DNA from: JABDJL01 sp963664065
GTDB taxonomy: Bacteria > Pseudomonadota > Gammaproteobacteria > Xanthomonadales > SZUA-36
NCBI GenBank assembly: GCA_963664065.1
Contig: OY760942.1
Span: 682,001-746,000, forward strand
Direction of reading: 5' to 3'
DNA: 64,000 nt
Positions 1-8,919 of the stretch are shown here, one piece after another. Position 1 is the first letter of the stretch. Each line of letters opens with the position of its first letter. Below the pieces are notes generated by a model that was not told where the DNA came from, did not search any database, and was given only the letters and a program-made list of their open reading frames with translations. Made by a program: the position numbers and the translations under genes.

Positions 1-1233
1 TGGCATGGCATGGAACTCCCGGCAAACATGGACGGCAGCAACATCTCTCAGCATCCGATCCTGGCGGGAGGTACATTCCGGTATGAATTCAAATTTCTGC
101 GTGCCTCCACGTTCTGGTACCACCCTCATATTCGCACCAACGAGCAGGTTGAGAAGGGCCTCTACGGCATGATCGTCGTGCGCGATCCCGACGAGGACCT
201 TAGGTTGGGCCTGCCAGAGCGTGCACATCAACTGGTGCTGGACGATGTGTTACTCGACAAGAACGGCCAGATTACCGAACCTTTCCCGGCAGATCCGCTT
301 GAAAACGCGGTTATGCAGGTGAACGGCCGAGAGGGCAACACTTTGCTGGTAAATGGCCAGGCGAACGCAGTCGGAACGGTCGAGCGGGGTGTGCCGCAGC
401 GATTGCGTCTGGTGAACACGGCAAACGCGCGTTTCATGCGTATTTCGATTGCTGGCCACCGGATGTTCCGCATCGGCGGGGACGGCGGGCTCCTCGAGTC
501 TCCAATCGAGATTCAGCCGATCGGCTTGGTCCCCGATCCCGATGATCCGACTCAGCTAATCTCAGATCCCGATCCCAATAAGGGATTGGTGCTGACATCG
601 GGAGACCGCGCCGATGTGGTGTTTACGCCAAGCGGCGACGGTCCAACTCTCGCCATAGAGTGGCACGACATTGGTCGTGAGGGAGAGGTGGAAGCCTTCG
701 GCAAGGAGCCCGGAGACGATACCTCGGGCGGATGGGTGTTCCATTGCCACATCCTCGAGCATGCAGACCGTGGCATGATGAGCTTCCTTCAGGTAAAGAA
801 CTTTCAGATCAATGCTGGCCTTAATGACGCCTGGGTGAATGCAGATGCGCCTTTTCAGGGCATGTTCGTGACTGTATTGCCGGTGTTGAAACTGGTATTC
901 CTGTCCTGGTTTACCTTCGATTCAGAACAGCCACCCGAAAACGTCACAGCAGTGTTTGGCGCGCCCGATCAGCGTTGGGTGACAGCACTGGGGTCATATG
1001 ATGGCAATCGCGTGGAAATGTCAGCTGAACTCACTACCGGCGGAATGTTCAATAGCTCCGACCCATTACCAGTGCAAGACACCCAATACGGCACAATCAA
1101 TCTTGAATTTATCAATTGTGAGAAAGGAAACGTTGAATACAACTTCCCAACTGCGAGTGAAACTGGTTCATTTAATATTCACAGGGTTTTGAGCAGTAAC
1201 GTCGCACTATGTGAAGCACTAAACTCTGACTAA
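1..1233 (+). CDS. Multicopper oxidase, 3' part, with internal loss of the central copper block
   Basis: The reading frame is open from base 1 (Trp-His-Gly, the end of an HxHG copper motif), so the true start lies outside the window. Copper motifs visible are the WHG remnant, WYHPH (type 3 pair) about 35 residues on, and the C-terminal HCHxxxH block near base 750 (HCHILEHADRGMM). The HPxHxHG motif that normally precedes that block by about 60-100 residues is absent: the sequence runs from EWHDIGREG almost directly to GGWVFHCH. A complete set of copper ligands is therefore missing, which suggests an in-frame deletion and probably an inactive oxidase. After the oxidase domain come about 140 residues (from about base 800) of an extra secreted-type C-terminal domain with two Cys, of a type I recall attached to other gammaproteobacterial secreted proteins. 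Family call is firm; activity is doubtful. Confidence 0.8.
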   Translation, partial: WHGMELPANMDGSNISQHPILAGGTFRYEFKFLRASTFWYHPHIRTNEQVEKGLYGMIVVRDPDEDLRLGLPERAHQLVLDDVLLDKNGQITEPFPADPLENAVMQVNGREGNTLLVNGQANAVGTVERGVPQRLRLVNTANARFMRISIAGHRMFRIGGDGGLLESPIEIQPIGLVPDPDDPTQLISDPDPNKGLVLTSGDRADVVFTPSGDGPTLAIEWHDIGREGEVEAFGKEPGDDTSGGWVFHCHILEHADRGMMSFLQVKNFQINAGLNDAWVNADAPFQGMFVTVLPVLKLVFLSWFTFDSEQPPENVTAVFGAPDQRWVTALGSYDGNRVEMSAELTTGGMFNSSDPLPVQDTQYGTINLEFINCEKGNVEYNFPTASETGSFNIHRVLSSNVALCEALNSD

Positions 1234-1444
1234 TAGCTTGCTTTTTTCGACAACTGCTAGAAGGTCCGCTTGTGGCTGTCGCTTCCTTCTGGTCATGTCA
1301 AACCTCCGAGCGCATTATCGCGCTAAAGGCAGGTGTCCACGAAACCTATGCAAGACTATCTGGCCGGAAACCTACCTTAGTTTCCATACTGTATAACGGT
1401 AAAATCACCAGGTCTGATTCACCTGATCGCGTTATGCTTTGATT

Positions 1445-2905
1445 ATGGCGAGATTATCTAAATCCAGAATCATGTCTTCCCTTCAGTGCTTGAAAAAGGT
1501 ATATCTCGAAGTCCATCGCCGTGACCTGATCAAATATTCAGCTGCCACCCAGGCAGCGTTCAATATCGGACACTTGGTAGGTGAGATTGCCATAGAGATT
1601 TACGGTCAAGGCAGGGGCGAATATATTCCCTACAAAGGTGGAAGCCTGGCTCCTGCGATAAAGCAAACCCGTGCGCTAATGGACAGCTTGTTTCCGGAAC
1701 CGATCTTCGAAGCAACTCTGCAACATGAAAATGTGCTGGTGAGGGAAGACGTTTTATTGCCGGCGGATGGAAGCTGGGACATCGTCGAGGTCAAGGCATC
1801 GACCAAACTGAAGCCTGTACACGCGCAGGACTGTGCCGTGCAGGCCTGGGTGCACGAAGGCGCAGGTTACTCTTTTGGGAAAATTTCACTTGCACACATC
1901 AACAACCAGTTCGTGTATGGCGGAGGTGGTGACTTCAGCGGATTACTGCTTGAGAAAGACCTGACTGCAAAGGTGGCCGAACTGATGCCTTCCGTGCCGG
2001 ACTGGGTGGACCGGGCAAAAGAAGCGGTGGAAGGACCGGAACCGGATATTCCTGTCGGTCAGCATTGTTTTTCACCTTACGAATGCCCGTTTTTCAACTA
2101 CTGCTGGCCCGTGGAATCAAAGTATCCGATACATGGCCTGATGGGCAGTAAGAAAAAACTCGGCGGGTTGGTGGCGGAAGGTTATACCGATATCCGCGAT
2201 GTACCCGCGGGAAAACTGGATAGCGATACCCATCTGCGTATCCTGCGCGTAACACGAAGCGGCGAGCCTGAAATCCTTCCTTCTGCCGAAAATTTCATGC
2301 GCGAGTTACCATTTCCGCGTTACTACATGGATTTTGAAACCATTGGGCCACCCATCCCGGTGTGGGAAGGCACCAGGCCCTACGAAACCCTGCCGTTCCA
2401 GTGGTCCTGCCACGTTGAGCATGAAAATGGCCAACTTGAACACTTTGAATTTTTGGATCTGAGCGGTGAGCCGCCAATGCGGGGCTGTGCTGAGAAAATG
2501 ATTCTGGTCCTGGGCGATCGAGGCCCGGTACTGATATACACCAGTTATGAAAAAGTCGTGATCAAGGGGCTAATCAATCGATTTCCGGACCTGGCGGAAC
2601 CGCTGCAGGCTTTGGTCGAGAGACTGGTGGATATCGCCCCGCCTGTCAAACAGGCCTACTACCACCCGGACATGATGGGGTCCTGGTCATTAAAGGCAGT
2701 GCTTCCCACCATCGCACCCGATCTGGATTACACGGCGCTGGAGGGTGTGCACGAGGGTACCGAAGCATCTATCGCCTATCTCGAGGCGATCAACCCTGAA
2801 ACCGAATCAGACCGTGTTGAGGAACTTCGTCATCAGCTGCTGAAATATTGCGAATATGACACCCTGGCGATGGTCAGGCTGGTTGAGTTTTTCAGCGCGC
2901 ACTAA
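1445..2905 (+). CDS. DUF2779 protein: Cas4/RecB-like nuclease domain plus RNase H-like domain
   Basis: About 486 residues. The first half resembles RecB/Cas4-type PD-(D/E)XK nucleases: an early Cys (SSLQCLKKVYLEV), the acidic-Lys motif IVEVKAS near residue 120, and a Cys cluster CFSPYECPFFNYC near residue 210 that would complete an iron-sulfur site. The second half starts with YYMDFET, continues with a Tyr/Ser motif (IYTSYEK) and ends with KYCEYDTLAMVRL, matching the acidic motifs of DnaQ-like exonucleases. This is the DUF2779 arrangement; substrate is unknown. I chose ATG at 1445 rather than TTG at 1439; no good ribosome site is seen for either. It overlaps the convergent TerB-like gene by four bases. 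A DNA repair or defence role is inference. Confidence 0.8.
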   Translation: MARLSKSRIMSSLQCLKKVYLEVHRRDLIKYSAATQAAFNIGHLVGEIAIEIYGQGRGEYIPYKGGSLAPAIKQTRALMDSLFPEPIFEATLQHENVLVREDVLLPADGSWDIVEVKASTKLKPVHAQDCAVQAWVHEGAGYSFGKISLAHINNQFVYGGGGDFSGLLLEKDLTAKVAELMPSVPDWVDRAKEAVEGPEPDIPVGQHCFSPYECPFFNYCWPVESKYPIHGLMGSKKKLGGLVAEGYTDIRDVPAGKLDSDTHLRILRVTRSGEPEILPSAENFMRELPFPRYYMDFETIGPPIPVWEGTRPYETLPFQWSCHVEHENGQLEHFEFLDLSGEPPMRGCAEKMILVLGDRGPVLIYTSYEKVVIKGLINRFPDLAEPLQALVERLVDIAPPVKQAYYHPDMMGSWSLKAVLPTIAPDLDYTALEGVHEGTEASIAYLEAINPETESDRVEELRHQLLKYCEYDTLAMVRLVEFFSAH

Positions 2906-3852
2906 GCGGGGTCAGCAAGCTTTTCCCTCACATCAATGGTGAAGTACCCCAGGGCACGGTACTGTTTGCAGATCACCGCCGCATAATCCCGTGAATAAAA
3001 AAAGCCGATAATATATCCGGCACCCCCGGCCACTTCAATTTTCTCTACATCGGGCAGCAAGGCGGCAATAGCAGCGTCCTGATCGCGGCTTTGTGGCGCG
3101 ATAACAACCGAGAAATTCGGCTTGACGATGGTACTGCTGTGGTAGTCCAGCAATTGACCGCTCACCTCTTCCAGCATCAGCTGTTCCTGGGCTGTTAAAG
3201 TCTCATCAACTTTTATCAGCGCCTTTAATACATCGATCAACTGAACGACCTGCTTATCTGGTGGTGATGTCTTCAGGTAGCGGGAAACGGACTCACGGGC
3301 TTTGACAAAACGTTCGGGCTGTTCGAGTTCAGCCAGTTTTTTAAACTCGTCCCAGTCGATGTCCAGGTGCCAGTTATCGGCGAATGTTGTGATGAATTCT
3401 TTTTCACGAAGCCCCAGCTTTCGGTCGATATAAGCAAACTGGGTCAGGATATCGAGGATGATTTCGGCATTGGATGAGCGAAATAGTGATGCGGCCAACT
3501 CGCCAAGCTCAGTGCTCTCCAGCTTCAGTGCCTCTTTCACCCGTACCCAGAAAGTCTTGTGCCTTTTCCCTTCCACCCATAGCCCCGATCCGATGAATAT
3601 GAAGGACACACCGGCAATGATCCAGATGATGCTGTCAATCAGGCCTTGCCACTGCGCAACAAACATGAAATTGAGTGCGAAAAAAGTCAGCGGAATAATG
3701 TCTACGACATTTCCTGCGATGGAAACGCTGTTGGCGACCTCGGCGATGTGCTTTCTTTTCCAGACCTTGTTGAGTTTCAGGTAGGCGGCGGTGGCGGAAA
3801 ATCCCAGCGAGGCATACGCCAGGATGCCGATTAGCGATTTCAAGACTTCCAT
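2902..3852 (-). CDS. Membrane-anchored TerB-like protein (paralogue A)
   Basis: 316 residues with three hydrophobic segments (about residues 7-25, 45-64 and 70-92), then a helical region with DILTQFAYIDRKL and EKEFITTFADNW, which resembles TerB/DjlA-type domains. It closes with a small conserved domain (FSVVIAPQSRD, AALLPDV, YSRDYAAVI). The same layout and motifs occur in the gene at 58398-59342, so the two are paralogues about 55 kb apart. TerB-type domains are linked to tellurite and envelope stress responses, but no function can be assigned here. Start ATG at 3852. Monocistronic as far as visible; it converges with the DUF2779 gene. Confidence is good for gene reality and low for role. Confidence 0.8.
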   Translation of the reverse strand: MEVLKSLIGILAYASLGFSATAAYLKLNKVWKRKHIAEVANSVSIAGNVVDIIPLTFFALNFMFVAQWQGLIDSIIWIIAGVSFIFIGSGLWVEGKRHKTFWVRVKEALKLESTELGELAASLFRSSNAEIILDILTQFAYIDRKLGLREKEFITTFADNWHLDIDWDEFKKLAELEQPERFVKARESVSRYLKTSPPDKQVVQLIDVLKALIKVDETLTAQEQLMLEEVSGQLLDYHSSTIVKPNFSVVIAPQSRDQDAAIAALLPDVEKIEVAGGAGYIIGFFYSRDYAAVICKQYRALGYFTIDVREKLADPA

Positions 3853-3889
3853 GGTTTTTTCCTATGGTCTTCGGTCGAAGGATTTCCCC

Positions 3890-4096
3890 TTATTCGCAGA
3901 CCCACTCACCATCAACTTTTTTGCAGAAATCCGGTGGGCCGCGTTGCTCCCATACATCATCGATATGGAGCATTTTTGCCAGTTTCAAGTAGCCGGGATT
4001 CGAGGTAAACCCCAGGTTCCGGAATAAAGTGCCGCGCCAGGCATGTATACCCGCGTTGTACGTCGTCAGAGCATATGGCACCACTTGAGCCTTTTT
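3890..4096 (-). pseudogene. C-terminal remnant of a TPR/CadC-type protein cut by the IS3 element
   Basis: The frame is open from the IS boundary at 4096 to a stop at 3890, about 68 residues. The end, with a proline-containing NPGYLKLAK, VWEQRGPPDFC and a terminal VDGEWVCE, is the style of C-terminus found on TolB/TPR-containing winged-helix regulators and adenylate cyclase-like proteins (usually DxxxYWxxxGWPDFC). No start codon or upstream domain remains. The rest of the gene is not on the other side of the element, where a multicopper oxidase fragment is found. The family call is from memory of that motif and is tentative. Confidence 0.5.
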
Positions 4097-4131
4097 CTAA
4101 GAGACACTTTTCTGCCCATGCTTTCTCCAGT

Positions 4132-5109
4132 CTAGCCTGCTAACCGCAGGTTTTGTATTTTCCTTTGCGTTAACGTTCTGGCTTTGATCATTGACCGTCG
4201 GTCCAGGATGTCGTTTCTTCTTCCGTTATACACATCAGCCGGCGTCACGTTATCCAGTGATTCGTGATACCGCTCATGGTTGTAATGAGCCACCCACTGA
4301 GCAATGGCACTTTCCAGTTCCCACGGGAAGTAATAATTCTCCAGCTTGACCACGTTTTTCATCGAACGGTGGTAGCGTTCGATCTTGCCCTGGGTCATCG
4401 GGTGGTACGGTGCTCCCCGGGTGTGCTTCATGTCTTGATCCTGCAACCATTCCCTGAGTTCTTTTGAGATATAGCAGGGGCCGTTGTCAGACAGTAACCT
4501 GGGCTTGTGATGCACCCTGACTTCGGTGAGCCCTGTGGCTTTCAGAGCATCTTCCAGAGTATCGGTGACATCATGCGCCGCCATCGTGGTCGTCAACCGC
4601 CAGCTGATGATGTAACGGGAATAGTCATCCAGGATCGTCGACAGGAAGTACCAGCCCCAGCCCACCACCCGGAAGTAGGTAAAGTCTGTCTGCCACAGTT
4701 CATGTACACGCCGTGTCGGATGCTGGAACGCATCGGCTGCGCTCATCACTATGAACTGTGGGCTGGTAACCAGGTCATGGGCCTTGAGGATGCGATAGAC
4801 ACTGGACTCCGAGATAAAGTACTCATGGGTATCAGTAAGATGCCAGGCCAGTTCCCGGGGTGTCAGCTCCGGTTGTTCCAGGGCCACATCAACAACCAGT
4901 TCCCGTACCGACTCGGGGATCTTGTTCCAGTGCTGACGTGATGCCCTGCTGTGGTTCTGCAAGCCATCAGGGCCATCGCGTTCATAAGCCTGATACCAAC
5001 GGTAGAAACTGCTGCGACTGACGTTGATCTCGACCAGAGTCCTGCGCACGGATAACTCCGAGTCTTCCACCAGGCGGATAATGGCCAGCTTTTCAGATGC
5101 GCTGTACAT
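4132..5109 (-). CDS. IS3-family transposase OrfB, integrase core
   Basis: 325 residues from ATG 5109. The rve/DDE core is complete: first Asp in LWQTDFTYF, second Asp in LLSDNGPCY, Glu in GKIERYHRSMK. The N-terminus (SASEKLAIIRLVEDSEL, then SSFYRWYQAYERDG) is a helix-turn-helix region that in this IS group is normally reached by frameshifting from orfA. The orfB frame is open upstream to the stop at 5154-5152 and so overlaps the end of orfA, allowing an OrfAB fusion. The product catalyses strand transfer of the element. No inactivating change is visible. Confidence 0.93.
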   Translation of the reverse strand: MYSASEKLAIIRLVEDSELSVRRTLVEINVSRSSFYRWYQAYERDGPDGLQNHSRASRQHWNKIPESVRELVVDVALEQPELTPRELAWHLTDTHEYFISESSVYRILKAHDLVTSPQFIVMSAADAFQHPTRRVHELWQTDFTYFRVVGWGWYFLSTILDDYSRYIISWRLTTTMAAHDVTDTLEDALKATGLTEVRVHHKPRLLSDNGPCYISKELREWLQDQDMKHTRGAPYHPMTQGKIERYHRSMKNVVKLENYYFPWELESAIAQWVAHYNHERYHESLDNVTPADVYNGRRNDILDRRSMIKARTLTQRKIQNLRLAG

Positions 5110-5132
5110 CAGTCTTCGTCCAATGTCACACC

Positions 5133-5471
5133 CTACCCAGTGAGACTTTTTTTAAGCCAGTCATTGCGCAGGTACAGTTCGGCAACCGCTTGCTTGAGGG
5201 TGGTATTTTCTTTTCTGAGACCAACCACTTCATCGCTGTTGGCTTCTCTGACGGTATCTCCTGACAGGCGCTTTTTACCGGCCTCCAGAAAATCCTTGCT
5301 CCAGCGGTAATACAGATTGTTGTTAATACCTTCCTGGCGACACAGTTCAGCGATCGAGCTTTCACCGCGCAATCCATCCAGTACGATACGGATCTTTTCC
5401 TCTGACGAGAACTTGCGACGGGTATTGCGGCGGATCTCCTTGACCCGTTTGGTGGTGTTTGACATGCTCAT
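5133..5471 (-). CDS. IS3-family transposase OrfA
   Basis: 112 residues from ATG 5471, preceded by an AGAGGAG ribosome site. It has a helix-turn-helix (KIRIVLDGLRGESSIAELCR, then YYRWSKDFLEAG) and a C-terminal leucine-zipper-like stretch (VVGLRKENTTLKQAVAELYLR) typical of IS3 OrfA. It binds the ends of the element and, fused to OrfB by frameshifting, makes the active transposase. It ends at 5133 in LKKSLTG, just after the slippery run. Confidence 0.92.
   Translation of the reverse strand: MSMSNTTKRVKEIRRNTRRKFSSEEKIRIVLDGLRGESSIAELCRQEGINNNLYYRWSKDFLEAGKKRLSGDTVREANSDEVVGLRKENTTLKQAVAELYLRNDWLKKSLTG
5147..5153 (-). other. Probable programmed -1 frameshift site (A7) joining orfA to orfB
   Basis: The minus strand reads CTTAAAAAAAGTC here. 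In orfA frame this is Leu-Lys-Lys-Ser. The orfB frame begins to be open exactly here, after its own TAA at 5154-5152. A seven-A run in the overlap window is the standard -1 slippery sequence of IS3-family elements. Position and frames are seen directly; actual frameshifting is inference from the family. Confidence 0.75.
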
Positions 5472-5519
5472 ATTGAGACTCCTCTGCTTCAGGTTAAAAA
5501 TAGCAGAAGTGTCTCTTAG

Positions 5520-6218
5520 TTAAAGCAGTTGATTGGCCCCATATGGGCTGACGTCACACACTTTCAGGCTCCAACCCGGACGCACTTCAGGACTGATGAC
5601 CTGGAGCACTTGCTCAGGAAAAATGAACGGGAGACATGGCCTGGGTTCCTGTGGATTTCCACCGAGAACCTGTTCTTCGACAAGAGAGCAAATTTTCATC
5701 TCAACGTCTGGCGTGAAATCAAACGGATCCGGGGCCGGTGACACCATTGTCTCTTGCTCATTCAAGCCCAGAGTGTTTCGTAGCTTGATTTTGAGTTCGC
5801 CATCACTACGAACTCGGATGGTTGGGCCCGGACTGATGCCGTTAAAACTGAACAGGGTTGCATTGGGGTTACCCGGTGATGATGACGGACCCGGATTCTG
5901 ATTGCCAACCAGATTCAGATCCAATGCAGCATCCGGCCACTCTTCAGGACGCCAGGTCCAGGGTTCCTGCCAGTTTTCTACCGGCACCATCTCCGGATCG
6001 ACCAGGTCACTTGCTTCCGGAATTGGAGGATTTTCAAGTGCAAGGGCAGCGGACTCAGAGCTGAAACCAGCAACTGCTGTCTCAGCTCCTGCAGTTTGAT
6101 CCAGTGCCATGGGCGCGGCACAGCCCGCCAGTCCCGCAACAACACCGGTTGCCCCCAATTTGATAAAGTCCCTTCGTTCCAGCCCCTGTTTGTTGTTATC
6201 GCGGAAATCAGAACTCAT
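5520..6218 (-). pseudogene. N-terminal remnant of a Tat-exported multicopper oxidase, cut by the IS3 element
   Basis: From ATG 6218 (ribosome site AAAAGAGAG) the protein has a twin-arginine signal (LERRDFIKLG), then GLAGCAAP, which could also be a lipobox. A domain-1 cupredoxin start follows, with FNGISPGPTIRVRSDGELKI, the usual multicopper oxidase entry (PGPtirv). It stops at 5520 within one base of the IS end, before the first HxHG copper motif, leaving about 232 residues. The stop codon is formed at the junction. Whether the 3' part at 1-1233 belongs to the same ancestral gene or to a paralogue cannot be decided here; it lies on the opposite strand 4.3 kb away. The longer start at 6272 is less likely. 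Confidence 0.8.
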
Positions 6219-6330
6219 TTTTGACTCTCTTTTAGTTGTGTGTCTTGGCTTTCTACTGCTCATTCTAGTCAAAAAACCAACGAATTATCGAAACCAGGGT
6301 TCCTTATGAAATACTCGGGGCTGCCTTGCT

Positions 6331-6336
6331 TATAAT
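6331..6336 (+). promoter_or_regulatory. Candidate -10 box for the TonB-dependent receptor gene
   Basis: A perfect TATAAT lies 24 bases before the ATG at 6360, in the short divergent spacer between the oxidase remnant and the receptor. No good -35 hexamer is found at 16-18 bases upstream (GAAATA), so this may need an activator or be chance. Confidence 0.35.
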
Positions 6337-6359
6337 GATCAGCTACTGCAGAGTACTGA

Positions 6360-8462
6360 ATGCGAAGATCAACTCAGCAAATTTGTCTAGCCCGACTCGG
6401 CGTGTTGGCTGCCCTGTTGTGCCTGCCCGCACAGGCAATGGCGGCACAACCAGATGCTGAAGAAGAACAGGTGATTGGCGAGGTGGTGGTCACCGCACAA
6501 CGCCGCCAGCAGCCGAAACTACTGCATGCTGGCAATATTGACCGCCTGGATGAGGCGGTAATTGAACAGGTTCAGCATCAACACATTCATGAATTGCTGA
6601 ACCGTGTCGCCGGCGTATGGGTGGTTCGTGGCTCGGGCCAGGAACACCTGACAGCGATCCGCTCACCCGTTCTCAGCGGTGCCGGCTCCTGCGGTGGTTT
6701 TCTGCTGCTTGAAGATGGAATCCCGGTGCGGCCGAACGGCTTTTGCAATGTTAATCAGTTCATCGAACTCATCACCGAGCAGGCAGCTTCAATCGAGGTC
6801 ATCCGTGGGCCGGGGAATGCATTGTTTGGTTCCAACGCTTTACACGGCATCGTGAATGTACTGATGCCGCCGACCGGTGGGACCAGGCGTTCGCAGCTTT
6901 CCCTGGAAATAGGCGCAAATGATTATCTGCGTCTGCGAGCCGCCCTGCCAAATGCACAGGACAAGCCCTGGCTCGCTACTGTTGTCTACGCGGATGACGG
7001 TGGGTTCCGGGATCATTCCGGCTACCGGCAGGGAAAACTGCACCTCAAACGCAGCGGCGCTCTGCTGGGCGGAGAGTTCACGGTCGCGTTTTCCGCGACC
7101 ACCCTAAGACAGGATACTGCGGGTTTCATTTTCGGCGAGGATGTGTATAAGGATCCTGTACTGCGTCGCAGCAATCCAAATCCGGAGGCATTCCGGGATG
7201 CAGACAGCCAGCGACTGTATGGTATCTGGATGGGTTCGTTTTCGCGCTTTGATCTCGATGTGCGGCCATACCTGCGGCATTCTGATATGCAGTTCCTGCA
7301 CCATTTTTTACCCGGCATGCCGCTTGAGGAAAACGGCCATATCAGTGGCGGGGTTGTTTCGGCAGCAAGGTTTTCCGGCTTAAAACATCAGACAGTCGCG
7401 GGTCTTGACGTCGAGTGGGGCGACGTATTTCTGAAACAAACGCAATTTGAACCGACCAGTGGATCTGCCTTTTTGCGGGAGACCCGCCCGGTGGGTAAAC
7501 ACTACGATTACGAGGTTGAAGCAATTAGCCTTGCGCCTTTTATCCAGACCGAATACCAGGCCGGGGAGCGGATTACCCTGGGAGCGGGGTTGCGGCTGGA
7601 ATCTGTGCAGTACGACTACCGCAATCTCATGCTGTCAGGGAACACACGTGACGATGGAACGGAATGTGGCATTGGAGGCTGCCTGTATTCGCGACCTGCT
7701 GACCGTACCGACAGCTTCACCAATCTTGCACCCAAGGTTTCAGCCAGCTTTCAACTCAATGCGCAAACCAATCTCTTTGCCAGCCTGGCGCGCGGATTCC
7801 GTGCGCCGCAAATGACCGAGTTATATCGGCTGCAAAACGGCCAGCAGGTTTCTGATTTGGACTCCGAGCGTATCGACAGTTTCGAAGTTGGTGTACGAAT
7901 GCAACGCCGGACCTGGTCATCCGATCTTGTCATCTATACGATGCGTAAACGCGACAGCGTGTTCCGTGATGCCGAGGGTTTTAATATCAGCGGTGCGCGC
8001 AGCCGTCATCGCGGAATAGAGACCGCCGCCGATTGGCGGTTGAACCCAGCCTGGCTTTTGTCTGTCGATGCGACTTACGCGCGCCACACTTACGACTTCA
8101 ATGCTGTCGGCCGGGGAGAGAGCTTTGTGGCAGGCCGGGATATTGATAGCGCGCCGCGCCTGTTGGGCAGTATCGAGTTGCAGTATGAGCCCACCAACAA
8201 ACTAAAATTCGGATTGCAATGGACCAGCCTGGGTGAATATTACCTGGATGCCCAGAGTCGTTTCCGTTATCCAGGCCACTCGCTGGCACATTTACGAGCT
8301 GGGATGCAGGTAACATCGAAAATCAAGCTCGTGCTACGCCTGAATAACATCACAGACGAGCTAATTGCCGATCGTGCTGATTATGGTTTTGGAAATTACC
8401 GGTATTTTCCGGGCCGCGGCAGAGAATTATTTGCTGAGATCCGATATTCACCTGCCAGGTAA
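6360..8462 (+). CDS. TonB-dependent outer-membrane receptor
   Basis: 700 residues from ATG 6360. A Sec signal peptide (VLAALLCLPAQAMA) is followed by a TonB-box-like IGEVVVTAQRR and a plug domain with IRGPGNALFGSNALHGIVNVL. The 22-strand barrel follows, ending in an aromatic-rich strand RGRELFAEIRYSPAR. The plug has a Cys pair in SCGGFLLLEDGIPVRPNGFC, probably a disulfide loop. The ligand is unknown. The divergent neighbour is a multicopper oxidase (remnant), so a metal-linked substrate is possible but only inferred. Length and end are normal for the family. Confidence 0.9.
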   Translation: MRRSTQQICLARLGVLAALLCLPAQAMAAQPDAEEEQVIGEVVVTAQRRQQPKLLHAGNIDRLDEAVIEQVQHQHIHELLNRVAGVWVVRGSGQEHLTAIRSPVLSGAGSCGGFLLLEDGIPVRPNGFCNVNQFIELITEQAASIEVIRGPGNALFGSNALHGIVNVLMPPTGGTRRSQLSLEIGANDYLRLRAALPNAQDKPWLATVVYADDGGFRDHSGYRQGKLHLKRSGALLGGEFTVAFSATTLRQDTAGFIFGEDVYKDPVLRRSNPNPEAFRDADSQRLYGIWMGSFSRFDLDVRPYLRHSDMQFLHHFLPGMPLEENGHISGGVVSAARFSGLKHQTVAGLDVEWGDVFLKQTQFEPTSGSAFLRETRPVGKHYDYEVEAISLAPFIQTEYQAGERITLGAGLRLESVQYDYRNLMLSGNTRDDGTECGIGGCLYSRPADRTDSFTNLAPKVSASFQLNAQTNLFASLARGFRAPQMTELYRLQNGQQVSDLDSERIDSFEVGVRMQRRTWSSDLVIYTMRKRDSVFRDAEGFNISGARSRHRGIETAADWRLNPAWLLSVDATYARHTYDFNAVGRGESFVAGRDIDSAPRLLGSIELQYEPTNKLKFGLQWTSLGEYYLDAQSRFRYPGHSLAHLRAGMQVTSKIKLVLRLNNITDELIADRADYGFGNYRYFPGRGRELFAEIRYSPAR

Positions 8463-8919
8463 GCAATTGCAATTCACGGTTACACAGGTCAAAAAAACCG
8501 GAGGCCTGTTCGGTTTCCGGTTGAAATTCCGTCCCTGTGTCACGAGCAGCTGGCTCTAAACTCTCCCTCAATACTCCTGGCCGTGACGGTGCGGGTGGCG
8601 ATCATCTGATGAGGCATCGGGCAAGGAGGATTGCGAATCCGCCAGGCCCGGTCCCATCTTCAGGGCGGCGTCCTGATCATCACCGGTAATGCCGGCGATT
8701 GAATCCCTGGACTGTTACGACCGGACCAATCCACGAACCAGCATTGATAGAGGAATCAGGAGTGATGTTGTGGCTTTGGAAAGTTTCCGCAGCCAACAAT
8801 TCCAGTTTGCGCCCTATTGGCCCGAATTTTCATCAATTTTGAAGAAATTTCTGGGTGAAACATCCCTTTTTCCACTGATTCAATTGGAAAAACCCAATCG
8901 AGGGTTTATCATACCCTAT
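8463..8919. other. Intergenic stretch without a supported gene
   Basis: About 457 bases between the receptor gene and the regulator. The only structure seen is an AACCGGA/TCCGGTT hairpin at 8497-8522, lacking a T-run on the plus strand and preceded by seven A. The regulator frame is open back to 8689, but that upstream part shows no conserved motif. Confidence 0.4.

Larger units (their letters stand above)
4097..5519 (-). mobile_element. IS3-family insertion sequence, complete, 1423 bp
   Basis: The element carries two transposase frames (orfA 5471-5133, orfB 5109-4132) and ends in inverted repeats: CTAAGAGACACTTTTCTGC at the left (4097 on) and, read on the minus strand, CTAAGAGACACTTCTGC at the right (ending at 5519). 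The outer 13 bases are identical. Flanking bases do not form a convincing 3-5 bp target duplication: left ends in CCTTTTT, right begins TTAAAGC. The two flanks are remnants of unrelated genes, which points to recombination or an adjacent deletion after insertion. Ends are well supported; the exact outer base may shift by one. Confidence 0.9.

Noticed and set aside
8497..8522. Hairpin as terminator of the TonB-dependent receptor
   Set aside because: No T-run follows on the plus strand; the A-run precedes it.
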